From Aegilops tauschii subsp. strangulata (taxonomy: Eukaryota > Streptophyta > Magnoliopsida > Poales > Poaceae), in NCBI RefSeq assembly GCF_002575655.3, contig NC_053040.3, positions 358,296,267 to 358,360,266 of the forward strand: DNA of 64,000 nt, given 5' to 3'. Shown piece after piece: positions 54,997-64,000 of this stretch; positions within the stretch are counted from its first letter, which is position 1, and each line of letters begins with the position of its first letter. The notes under the pieces are model-generated. The model had not been told where the DNA came from. It worked only from the letters and a program-made list of their open reading frames with translations, and did no database searches. The translations under genes and the position numbers were made by a program.

Positions 54997-55485
54997 CTAA
55001 GTTACCTCAACGGGGATATGCACGTCCCCAATAATAAGAATATCATATCTCTTTTTGACAGTAGGAAGAGGAAATTCAAAGCCTCCAAAAATAATCGATG
55101 GAATCTTTCCAATAGAGTTTATACTATGAACTTGAGGTTGTTTCCTCGGAAAGTGTACCGTATGCTCATTGCCATTAACATGAAAAGTGACATTGCCTTT
55201 GTTGCAATCAATAACAGCCCCTGCAGTATTCAAAAAGGGTCTTCCAAGAATAATAGACATACTATCGTCCTCGGGAATATCAAGAATAACAATGTCCGTT
55301 AAAATAGTAACGTTTGCAACAACAACAGCCACATCCTCACAAATACCGACAGGTATAGTAGTTGATTTATCGGCCATTTGCAAAGATATTTCAGCTGGTG
55401 TCAACTTATTCAAATCAAGTCTATGATATAAAGAGAGGGGCATAACACTAACACCGGCTCCAAGATCACATAAAGCAGTTTTCAC
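54997..55485 (-). pseudogene. Aspartic protease of the Athila-type element
   Basis: The open frame of 162 codons contains the retropepsin motif CDLGAGVSVMPLSLYHRLDL (catalytic Asp present in D-L-G), the strand ICEDVAVVV, and the ILGRPFLNTAGAVIDCNKG block, then ends before the missing RT. The frame is separated from gag by shifts and stops in 55490-55870. The protease domain itself appears undamaged. Confidence 0.82.
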
Positions 55486-55627
55486 ATAGTTTCTTTAATG
55501 GAGCATGGTATAGTGGGTACTCCTGGATCTCCTAGTTTCTTAGGTATTCCACCCTTAAAAGTATAATTAGCAAGCATGGTGGAAATTTCAGCCTCCGGTA
55601 TCTTTCTTTTATTAGTAAGAATTTCTT

Positions 55628-57764
55628 TCATATACTTGCATAAGGATTCATTTTGAGCATATCAGTTAATCGCATACGCAAAAGGATAGGTCTAATCATT
55701 TCAGCAAAGCGCTCAAAATCCTCATCATCCTTTTTCTTGGATGGTTTGAAAAGGCATGGGTTTCTGAACCCATGGTTCTCTTTCTTTACCGTGCTTCCTA
55801 GCAACAAAGTCTCTCTTATCATAACGTTGATTTTTTGATTGTGGGTTATCAAGATCAACGGCAGGTTCAATCTCTACATCATTATCATTGCTAGCTTGAG
55901 CATCAACATGAACATTATCATTAACATTATCACTAGGTTCATGTTCATTACCAGATTGTGTTTCAGCATCACAGATAGAAATATCATTGGGATTCTCAGG
56001 TGTGTCAGCAACAGGTTCACTAGAAGCATGCAAAGTCCTATCATTTTTCTTTTTCTTCTTTTTAGACGGACTAGGTGCATCAACATTATTTCTCTGAGAA
56101 TCTTGCTCAATTCTCTTAGGGTGGCCCTCAGGATACAAAGGTTCCTGAGTCACTTTACCCCCTCTAGTTGCAACTCTAACAGCAAAGTCATTATTCTTAC
56201 TATTCAACTCATTGAGCAAATCATTCTGAGCTTTAAGTACTTGTTCAACTTGAGTGGTAACCATAGAAGCATGTTTACTAATGAGTTTAAGTTCACCTTT
56301 AACTCTAGACATATAATCACTCAAGTGTTCAATCATATAAGTATTGTGTTTCAATTGTCTACCAACATAAGCATTGAAGTTTTCTTGTTTAACCATAAAA
56401 TCATCAAACTCATCCAAGCATTGGCTAGCAATCTTGGTAGGAGGGATTTCAGCTTTATCATATCTATAGAGAGAATTTACCTTTACTACCTGTGTCGGGT
56501 TATCAAGACCATGTGTCTCTTCAATAGGTGATGAATTAAGACCATGTATTTCTTCAACAGGAGGTAAATTCTTAACATCTTCAGCTTTTATACCTTTTTC
56601 TTTCATAGATTTCTTTGCCTCTTGCATATCTTCGGGACTGAGAAATAGAACACCCCTTTTCTTCGGAGTTGGCTTAGGAGTTGGTTCAGGAAGTGTCCAA
56701 TTATTTTCATTGGTCAACATATTATTCAATAGAATCTCAGCTTGATCTGGTGTTCTTTCCCTGAAAACACAACCAGCACAACTATCCAGGTGGTCTCTGG
56801 AAGCATCGGTTAGTCCATTATAAAAGATATCAAGTATTTCATTTTTCTTAAGAGGATGATCAGGCAAAGCATTAAGTAATTGGAGAAGCCTCCCCCAAGC
56901 TTGTGGGAGACTCTCTTCTTCAATTTGCACAAAATTATATATTTCCCTTAAAGCAGCTTGTTTCTTATGAGCAGGGAAATATTTAGCAGAGAAGTAATAA
57001 ATCATATCCTGGGGACTACGCACACAACTAGGATCAAGAGAATTAAACCATATCTTATCATCACCCTTTAATGAGAACTGAAATATTTTAAGGATATAAT
57101 AGTAGCGGGTTTTCTCATCATTAGTGAATAGGGTAGCTATATCATTTAATTTAGTAAGATGTGCCACAACAGTTTCAGATTCATAGCCATAGAAAGGATC
57201 AGATTCAACCAAAGTGATTATCTCAGGATCGACAGAGAAATCATAATCCTTATCAGTAACAAAGATAGGTGAAGTAGCAAAAGCAGGGTCATATTTCATT
57301 CTAGCATTCAAAGATTTTTGTTTCAACTTAGCCAATAATTTCTTAAGATCACTTCTATCATTGCAAGCAAGAAAGTCTCTAACAGTTTCTTCATCCATAA
57401 CATAACCCTCAGGCACAACAGGCAATTCATATCTAGGAGGAGAATCTTCATCATCACTTTCATCGATATTATCAGTTTCAGTAATTTCATTCTCTCTAGC
57501 CATAGCAAGTTGTTCATCAAGAAATTCACCAAGTGGCACAGTAGTATCAAGCATAGAAGTAGTTTCATCATAAGTATCATGCATAGTAGAAGTGGCATCA
57601 TCAATAACATGCGACATATCAGAATTAATAGCAGAAGCAGGTTTAGGTGTCGCAAGCTTACTCAAAACAGAAGGTGAATCAAGTGCAGAGCTAGATGGCA
57701 GTTCCTTACCTCCCCTCGTAGTTGAGGGATAAATTTTTGTTTTCGCGTCTTTCAAGTTCTTCAT
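55628..57764 (-). pseudogene. gag of the Athila-type element
   Basis: A 679-codon open frame (57764-55725) starts MKNLKDAKTKIYPSTTRGGK. The Retrotrans_gag core is central (DKIWFNSLDPSCVRSPQDMI, YFSAKYFPAHKKQAALREIY, LPQAWGRLLQLLNALPDHPL). Then come an Athila-typical helical region (ASQCLDEFDDFMVKQENFNA), a Lys-rich stretch (SPSKKKKKKN) and an acidic tail. A one-base shift near 55745 moves the continuation (KKDDEDFERFAEMIRPILL) into another frame. No zinc knuckle is apparent, as in other Athila gag proteins. Apart from the 3' frameshift it is well preserved. Confidence 0.88.
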
Positions 57765-57842
57765 GGTGACCAGCAGACATAAATCCCAAGTGACTCAAAG
57801 AATAGAGCTATGCTCCCCGGCAACGGCGCCAGAAAATAGTCT

Positions 57843-59227
57843 TGATAACCCACAAGTATAGGGGATCACAACAGTTTTCGAGGGTAGAGTATTCAACCCA
57901 AATTTATTGATTCGACACAAGGGGAGCCAAAGAATATTCTCAAGTATTAGAAGTTGAGTTGTCAATTCAACCACACCTGGATAACTTAGTATCTGCAGCA
58001 AAGTGTTTTGTAGCAAACTAATCTGATAGTAACGGTAACGGTAGCAAAAGTAATATTTTTGGGTTTTGTAGTGATTGTAACAATAGCAGCGGAAAAGTAA
58101 ATAAGCGAAGAACAATATATGAAAAGCTCATAGGCATTGAATCGGTGATGGAGAATTATGCCGGATGCGGTTCATCATGTAACAGTCATAACATAGGGTG
58201 ACACAGAACTAGCTCCAATTCATCAATGTAATGTAGGCATGTATTCCGAATATAGTCATACGTGCTTATGGAAAAGAACTTGCATGACATCTTTTGTCCT
58301 ACCCTCCCGTGGCAGTGGGGTCCTAGTGGAAACTAAGGGATATTAAGGCCTCCTTTTAATAGAGTATCGGACCAAAGCATTAACACATAGTGAATACATG
58401 AACTCCTCAAACTATGGTCATCACCGGGAGTGGTCCCGATTATTGTCACTTCGGGGTTGCCGGATCATAACACATAGTAGGTGACTATAGACTTGCAAGA
58501 TAGGATCAAGAACTCACATATATTCATGAAAACATAATAGGTTCATATCTGAAATCATGGCACTCGGGCCCTAGTGACAAGCATTAAGCATAGCAAAGTC
58601 ATAGCAACATCAATCTCAGAACATAGTGGATACTAGGGATCAAACCCTAACAAAACTAACTCAATTACATGATAGATCTCATCCAACCCATCACCGTCCA
58701 GCAAGCTTACGATGAAATTACTCACGCACGGCGGTGAGCATCATAAAATTGGTGATGGAGGATGGTTGATGATGACGACGGCGACGGATTCCCCTCTCCG
58801 GAGCCCCGAACGGACTCCAGATCAGCCCTCCCGAGAGAGATTAGGGCTTGGCGGCGGCTCCGTATCGTAAAACGTGATGAATCCTTCTCTCTCATTTTTT
58901 CTCCCCGAACGTGAATATATAGAGTTGGAGTTGAGGTCGGTGGAGCTCCAGGGGGCCCACGAGGCAGGGGGCGCGCCCCCCACCCTCGTGGACAGGGTGT
59001 GGGCCCCTGGCCTTGATTCTTTTGCCAGTATTTTTTATTATTTCCAAAAATAATCTCCGTGAAGTTTCAGGTCATTCCGAGAACTTTTGTTTGTGCACAT
59101 AAATAACACTATGGCAATTCTGCTGAAAACAGCGTCAGTCCGGGTTAGTTCCATTCAAATCATGCAAGTTAGAGTCCAAAACAAGGGCAAAAGTGTTTGG
59201 AAAAGTAGATACGACAGAGACGTATCA
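57843..59227 (-). repeat. 5' LTR of the Athila-type element
   Basis: A 1385-bp LTR. On the minus strand it starts TGATACGTCTCTGTCGTATC and ends CTTGTGGGTTATCA. It is uninterrupted, so it shows the empty target site of the nested solo LTR. A GC-rich hairpin-forming patch lies at about 58950-58990. The neighbouring primer site on its left confirms that this is the 5' LTR of a minus-strand element. Confidence 0.92.
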
Positions 59228-59284
59228 CGTAACAGCTTTATGAAACACAGCTTTCAGTGAGGCACAGGGCAACTTCTAAGTCCA

Positions 59285-59962
59285 AGCAAATGTTCATTGC
59301 TATTCAGTGATGCCCGAACGCAGTACAAGTTGGCATCCGCGAGTCTCTAGAGGTGGAAAGCTCAACTTTCGAAAGCAAATATCGGGGCCTCCCCACACCA
59401 GAAGGCAGAATGAAGGACGAAAAGTTTGAGCCCATAATGGAAAGGTTTTTGAAAAGGTGTAGTAACTGGGCTGGGAGGCACATGTCTTTCGCTGTGAAAG
59501 ATGTGCATGTGAAATCAGAACTTCAAACACTTCCCACCTTTACCATGGGTGTGTTCAAAATGTCATTGAGTTTCTGTGAAAGGTATGAAAGACTAATACG
59601 TGAATTCTTGTGGGGTGAGGAAGATGGCCATCACAAAGTGCACTGGATGGCATGGGACAAGTTGACAAAACCAAAGCAAGGAGGGGGATTAGGTTCAGAG
59701 ACATGCACATGTTTAATCAAGCCCTTCTTGCTAGACAGGGATGGAGATTAATCCAGAAGCCTAACAGCCTATGTGCGAGGGTATTGAAATCAAAGTGCTA
59801 CCCAAATGGTGAACTTCTGGACACGGTATTCGCCTCAGACGCGTCACAATCATGGAGGGGGATTGAATTCGGCCTTGAGCTGTTAAAGAAGGGGCTAATT
59901 TGGCGAGTTGGAAATGGAAAGAGCATCCAAATCCAAAGAGATCAGTGGATCCCGAGGCAGAC
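59285..59962 (+). pseudogene. LINE ORF2 fragment (RT C-terminal region)
   Basis: The plus strand reads YRGLPTPEGRMKDEKFEPIM, then SELQTLPTFTMGVFKMSLSF, EFLWGEEDGHHKVHWMAWDK and, after a one-frame shift near 59690, RDMHMFNQALLARQGWRLIQ and WRVGNGKSIQIQRDQWIPRQ. This is the RT C-terminal part and the beginning of the zf-RVT region of an L1-type LINE. It is cut at 59962 by the chromovirus; the rest should lie beyond the window. It overlaps in domain with the fragment at 39132 but is clearly a different LINE. Confidence 0.82.
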
Positions 59963-62661
59963 TGTAGCGACCAGACCTCAAATGGCCTGTGCTGCTGTGC
60001 ACCAGTGTCATCCCTGGATCAGTAATGCTGACACGCACAGTACAAATGGAGGATTTATAACAGAGTAGCAATCACACACTTATTACATCGAACAACTCCG
60101 AAGAGTTTAAGTATGATAAACATGGCTTAAGGCCATCTAACAACGATAACAGCGGAAGACTTGGAAGATAAGTGAGTCCATCAACTCCAGCGGCATCACT
60201 GAGTATAAGACCACGACCTAAAGCACCTTACTCGTCGTCTGAAAAGTCTGCAACATGAAACGTTGCAGCCCGAAAACGGGTCAGCACATAGAATATGCTG
60301 GCAAAATAACACATAGAGAGCAACGAACAATAATAATGCTATACTATATGCATATATGGCTAGTGGAAAGCTCTATGGTTACTGTTTTTGCGAAAAGCCA
60401 ATTTTATCCTACTTCCAAGGAATAAATTTTATTTAACTATCATGGTGGTTGAAACATTGAGAAGGTACCTCCAACTCAATCCCAATTAAGTATCATCTTT
60501 AACCCAACAAAATTAATTATAAGTATCACGGTGATGAGATTCAAATGATAATCCAGGTACTAGATACTCAAGTTGTCCATAACCGGGGACACGGCTAACC
60601 ATGATTAGTTTATACACTCTGCAGAGGTTTGCGCACTTTTCCCCACAAGACTCGATCGCCTCCGATTGATTCTCGCACTACATGATGTTTGAGAAACGGA
60701 TGACCGAGACACAGTCTTTCAGAAACAATCACTCTTTACTCTGGATGGACCGGTACACCTACTTTCCCCTACATCTGCTAGTCCACCTCTTCAAGAGATC
60801 CTGTAACCTACTCAGCTATGCTAGAGCCCATAATAGCCTGTGGCTGCACACGGAAGTTTCTAGCATGAACAATCTTATGACCCCTTTGAGCCTGGGTGGC
60901 GGACCTTATACATACAGACAACACTGGGTTCTCCAGGTGCCTCAATCCACCCAGATGTGAGTTTTAGTTGCCACCTTAAGTTGAACCATTAATAAACATC
61001 TCACATCTGTCGTGAATATTTCTCAACCCAATCCACGTCTACGAGCATAGCATGGCATTATAATAGCAACGTAGAAGTAACTCCCAAGGGTTTGAATAGA
61101 AAACAGGTAATAGGTACTACCTCAACTACTTCCCAATACCCACAGTTTAATTAGATCCTAATCATGCAAGTGTTTGAGGAAATAGATCTAATGCAATAAA
61201 ACTGGGTATGAATGGGGTATGATCAAAGTGTTACTTGCCTTGCTGATGATCCGCAAAACCTAGCGAGTCGAAGTAACAAGCGGCACACTCCGGGTACTCT
61301 ATCGCAAACAAACAAGCATACAATCAGTACTCATCTAATGCACAGGTAAAACTCGAAGGAAAGATCCAACCAGAAAGTTCAACTTAAGAACTCCGGTTTG
61401 CAAAAAGAATCAACTCGAAAGAAGCAACGAAAGTCAAACGGCGAAAGAAAGAAACTTTGTTTGCTAATCTGGATCTAGGTCAAATTTTACTGTAGCAAAA
61501 ACTTGTTTGAGTAGGTTAAACGGAAAGAGAATTTCGAGACGAAACTCTAGGCGCTTGAATCGCCTGATTCCGATAAACGAGCGAGAAGTTAAACAGAATC
61601 GAAGATTTGATCAGAAATCGAATCTGAGAAAATAACGAGAAAAATCCGACGAAAAAGAAAATGGTCGAACGGTTAAATAACAGACGTTCGTTATCAGAGA
61701 AAAACCGACGAACGCGTTCGTTAAAACGAATGGTTCGGTGAACGTTCGCAAAATAATAAAACCGAAAAAAACCGATCTAGGGTTTTTTTTAAACGAAGGG
61801 TTTTTTTAAATGAAAACCGGCAAAGGTCAACGGGCATCGGGCAGTACCTCGTCGGGCTACTCCGGCGAGGGCTCCGGCGGGGATCCGGGCTCGGGCGCGG
61901 GGCTCGGGGGGTGCGGCGAGGCGAGGGGCGGCGGCTCCCGGCGGCGGCGGCGGCTTGTGCGGCGGCGGCGGCTTGTGCGGCGGCGGCGGCTTGCGGGTTG
62001 AGGGAGAGAGAGAGGGGGGGCTATTTAAGGAGGGGGGTCCGAAGCTTGGGGAAGGGGGCGGCCGGGGCAGCGTGGCCGGGGCGGACTCCGGCGGCGGCTC
62101 GGCGTCGTGCGGGAAGAGGAGAGGCGGGAGGCGGGCCGGCGCTCGGCTGGGCTTCGGCCCGGTCGGGCGTCGCGCATTTTTTTTTAAATAAGTTCCGCGG
62201 AAAATATTTCACAGAAAACTAAATAAAAATCATAAAAATATGAAATAAATTTTCCCCGTCTAGTTAGAAAATCTAGAATAGAGTGAACATTTGTTTTAAA
62301 TCAAAATAAATATTTTGAAAACATGCAATATTTTTAATGCAATAAAATTGCAAATAAATTCCAAATAATGATTTTAACATTTTTCCTCCAGTATTTCAAT
62401 TATTTTGGAGAAGTCATGTTTTCTCCTCTCGTTTTATTTTAAAGTGAAACATTTTTCCGGAGAGAAAAATAATTAAAAGCCAAAATCCTCGTCTTATTAT
62501 TTGATGAAAATCAAATATGAAAATTCGAGAAAATCCCCAACTCTCTCCGAGGGTCCTTGAGTTGCTTAGGATTTATCGAGGATTTGTCAAAATGCAATAA
62601 AACATGATATGCAATGATGATCTATGTATAACATACCAAATTGAAAATTTGGGATGTTACA
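59963..62661 (-). repeat. 3' LTR of the chromovirus
   Basis: On the minus strand it begins TGTAACATCCCAAATTTTCA and ends TCTGGTCGCTACA. A promoter-like TTAAATAG lies near 62025 (minus strand), followed by a GC-rich leader with a minisatellite, then AT-rich sequence. The left flank CAGAC (59958-59962) should recur beyond the right end of the element outside this window. The frames at 61810-62222 fall in the GC-rich leader and are not genes. Confidence 0.85.
61941..61994 (-). repeat. 18-bp minisatellite in the chromovirus LTR
   Basis: Three tandem copies of GCGGCGGCGGCGGCTTGT (the last ending TTGC), immediately downstream of the promoter-like site in LTR orientation. It is a GC-rich low-complexity patch likely to form stable structure in the leader RNA. 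Confidence 0.85.
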
Positions 62662-62673
62662 AACCTACCCCCC

Positions 62674-64000
62674 TTAAGATGAATCTCGCCCTCGAGATTC
62701 GGGTTGGCTAGAAAACAGGTGGGAGTGGTCTTTCCGTAGATCTTCCTCTCGCTCCCAGGTGGCTTCATCTTCTGTGTGGTGACTCCACTGAACTTTGCAA
62801 AACTTGATAACCTTGCTGCGGGTAACTCGGCTGGCATACTCGAGAATCTTAACTGGTTTCTCCTCATAAGTCAAATCACTTTCCAACTGAATCGCTTCCA
62901 GTGGCACAGTATCTCTCAGTGGTATCTCAGCCATCTCTGCGTGGCACTTCTTCAACTGCGAAACGTGAAATACATCATGTACTCCAGACAATCCTTCGGG
63001 CAATTTCAACTTGTAAGCAACTTCTCCCATACGTTCCAACACTCTGTATGGTCCGATAAAACGGGGCGCTAACTTTCCTTTAACTCCAAAGCGCTTCACT
63101 CCACGAAGTGGTGATACTCGAAGATACACTCTGTCTCCGATTTCGTGAACTGTCTCCTTTCGTTTAGAATCGGCATAACTCTTCTGTCTGGACTGGGCTA
63201 CCTTGAGCCTATCGCGAATCATCCTCACTTTCTGTTCAGACTCCTTAATCAAATCTGGTCCAAACAACTGACGGTCTCCAACTTCGTCCCATAACAACGG
63301 TGTTCTACACCTCCTTCCGTACAAAGCTTCGAAAGGGGCCATCTTCAAACTGGTTTGATAACTGTTGTTATAAGAAAACTCCGCATATGGCAAATTGACG
63401 TCCCAACTAGATCCATAATCTAGTGCACATGCTCTCAACATGTCCTCCAAAATCTGGTTGACTCTCTCGGTCTGTCCATCTGTCTGTGGGTGAAATGCTG
63501 TACTAAATTCCAGCCTGGTTCCCAATGTTTCATGTAACTGCTTCCAAAATTTCGAGGTAAATTGGGTTCCTCTGTCTGATACAATGGTCCTCGGAACTCC
63601 ATGCAAACATACGATCCTGGTCATGTATATCTTTGCCAACTTAGCACTGGTGTAAGTGGTCTTCACTGGAATGAAATGAGCCACTTTCGTCAAACGGTCG
63701 ACTACAACCCATATCGAGTCATAGCCTGAACGAGTCCTGGGTAATCCTGTGATAAAATCCATGCCTATTTTATCCCACTTCCATTCGGGTATCGGCAATG
63801 GTTGTAGCAATCCTGCTGGCTTCTGGTGTTCTGCCTTCACTCTCTGGCATACATCACAAACTGCTACATACTCCGCAATATCCTTCTTCATTCCGGTCCA
63901 CCAGAAAGTATTCTTCAAATCCAAATACATCTTGGTATTCCCTGGGTGAATCGAGTACGGTGAATCATGGGCTTCCTGCAAAATCAACTTCCTGATCTCC
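62674..64000 (-). CDS. Chromovirus polyprotein C-terminus: integrase and chromodomain (partial)
   Basis: The frame is open to the window edge, so the apparent start at 63987 (a TTG) is internal. In order: zinc-binding region (SIHPGNTKMY, then CDVCQRVKAEHQKPAG), DDE core (GMDFITGLPR, IVSDRGTQFTSKFW, HPQTDGQTERVNQIL, with Asp, Asp and Glu present), the GPY/F-type C-terminal domain (KLAPRFIGPYRVLERMGEVAYKL split over about 63070-63000), DVFHVSQLKKC, and a C-terminal chromodomain (KILEYASRVTRSKVIKFCKV, then WEREEDL). Chromodomains in this class guide insertion into heterochromatin. No damage is seen. Confidence 0.92.
   Translation of the reverse strand, partial: EIRKLILQEAHDSPYSIHPGNTKMYLDLKNTFWWTGMKKDIAEYVAVCDVCQRVKAEHQKPAGLLQPLPIPEWKWDKIGMDFITGLPRTRSGYDSIWVVVDRLTKVAHFIPVKTTYTSAKLAKIYMTRIVCLHGVPRTIVSDRGTQFTSKFWKQLHETLGTRLEFSTAFHPQTDGQTERVNQILEDMLRACALDYGSSWDVNLPYAEFSYNNSYQTSLKMAPFEALYGRRCRTPLLWDEVGDRQLFGPDLIKESEQKVRMIRDRLKVAQSRQKSYADSKRKETVHEIGDRVYLRVSPLRGVKRFGVKGKLAPRFIGPYRVLERMGEVAYKLKLPEGLSGVHDVFHVSQLKKCHAEMAEIPLRDTVPLEAIQLESDLTYEEKPVKILEYASRVTRSKVIKFCKVQWSHHTEDEATWEREEDLRKDHSHLFSSQPESRGRDSS

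Larger units (their letters stand above)
41059..59227 (-). mobile_element. Athila-type Ty3/gypsy retrotransposon lacking RT and integrase
   Basis: Both LTRs are present (41059-51165, interrupted; 57843-59227) and the element is flanked by the 5-bp duplication CGTAA (41054-41058 and 59228-59232). Excluding the nested insert it is about 9.5 kb. The minus strand carries a primer site complementary to a tRNA-Asp type end (TGGCGCCGTTGCCGGGGA, about 57832-57815), gag (57764-55725), protease (55485-54997), an ATHILA ORF-1-type gene (54226-53209), a long 3' non-coding part and a polypurine tract. No RT, RNase H or integrase is found, so it needs a partner for movement. LTR and layout recall Sabrina/WHAM/Derami-like families; the name is not settled. 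Confidence 0.92.
59963..64000 (-). mobile_element. Chromovirus (Tekay-like Ty3/gypsy) 3' part, continuing beyond the window
   Basis: The minus strand enters from the right edge in integrase, runs through a chromodomain to a stop near 62674, then a polypurine tract (AAGGGGGGTAGGTT) and a 2699-bp 3' LTR (62661-59963). It is inserted in a LINE fragment. The coding part has no stop or frameshift in the window, unlike every other retroelement here, which suggests a recent insertion. Confidence 0.9.

Noticed and set aside
39132..59962. The two LINE fragments as halves of one LINE split by the Athila element
   Set aside because: Both contain the same RT C-terminal region (FWWGDD... and EFLWGEE...), so they overlap rather than join. 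The sequence joined at the Athila target site (CGTAA) is unrelated to that overlap.
61810..62222. Gly/Arg-rich ORFs in the right part of the window
   Set aside because: They come from the GC-rich leader and 18-bp minisatellite of the chromovirus LTR; no domain and several overlapping frames.

Overview
This is plant nuclear DNA, almost certainly from a Triticeae grass (wheat, goat-grass or barley group). Three things point there: one GC-rich monocot gene sits in tens of kilobases of nested LTR retrotransposons; the gene's intron and flanks carry Stowaway MITEs with the grass CTCCCTCCGT terminus; and the retroelements are Athila-, Tat- and chromovirus-type Ty3/gypsy elements of the kind that fill Triticeae genomes. 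The species call is inference from sequence character; no search was run.

The only gene I consider real is on the + strand at 31473-38522. It encodes an INDETERMINATE DOMAIN (IDD) C2H2/C2HC zinc-finger transcription factor in three coding exons (31473-31671, 32916-33315, 37385-38522; 578 codons plus stop). All splice junctions are GT-AG and the frame closes exactly. It has a nuclear localisation motif, the four-finger ID domain and both conserved C-terminal motifs. The upstream leader carries four short upstream ORFs. Intron 2 (4.07 kb) holds three Stowaway MITEs and a long CT microsatellite.

Left arm (1-28.6 kb). A decayed minus-strand Athila element (about 320-6213) is interrupted by a copia-type LTR (4038-5424). 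Next is a minus-strand Tat-type gypsy element (6214-24198), split by a second, plus-strand Tat-type element (10332-20399; matching LTRs, 5-bp target duplication GCGGG). Both Tat elements carry an extra ORF on the strand opposite to pol, with a 'putative gypsy type transposon' (PF04195-like) domain followed by a coiled coil; the inner copy contains introns that splice in frame. After these come an Athila-like LTR relic, an unassigned stretch, and a LINE ORF1 relic whose DUF4283 segment is tandemly duplicated.

Right arm (38.5-64 kb). A LINE 3' fragment (RT tail, zf-RVT, RNase H) is followed by a complete minus-strand Athila-type element (41059-59227; TSD CGTAA) that has gag, protease and an ATHILA ORF-1-type gene but no reverse transcriptase or integrase. 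Its left LTR was hit by a 4.5-kb solo LTR (41895-50591), which was hit in turn by a 4.2-kb solo LTR of the same family in inverted orientation (42697-46911), leaving a multi-kilobase inverted repeat. A second LINE fragment (59285-59962) is cut by a minus-strand chromovirus (59963-64000, running off the window) whose integrase-chromodomain frame is uninterrupted.

The nesting gives a relative insertion order: old Athila and LINE relics, then the outer Tat and the right Athila, then the inner Tat and the solo LTRs; the chromovirus looks young. I found no RNA genes, CRISPR arrays or prokaryotic features.
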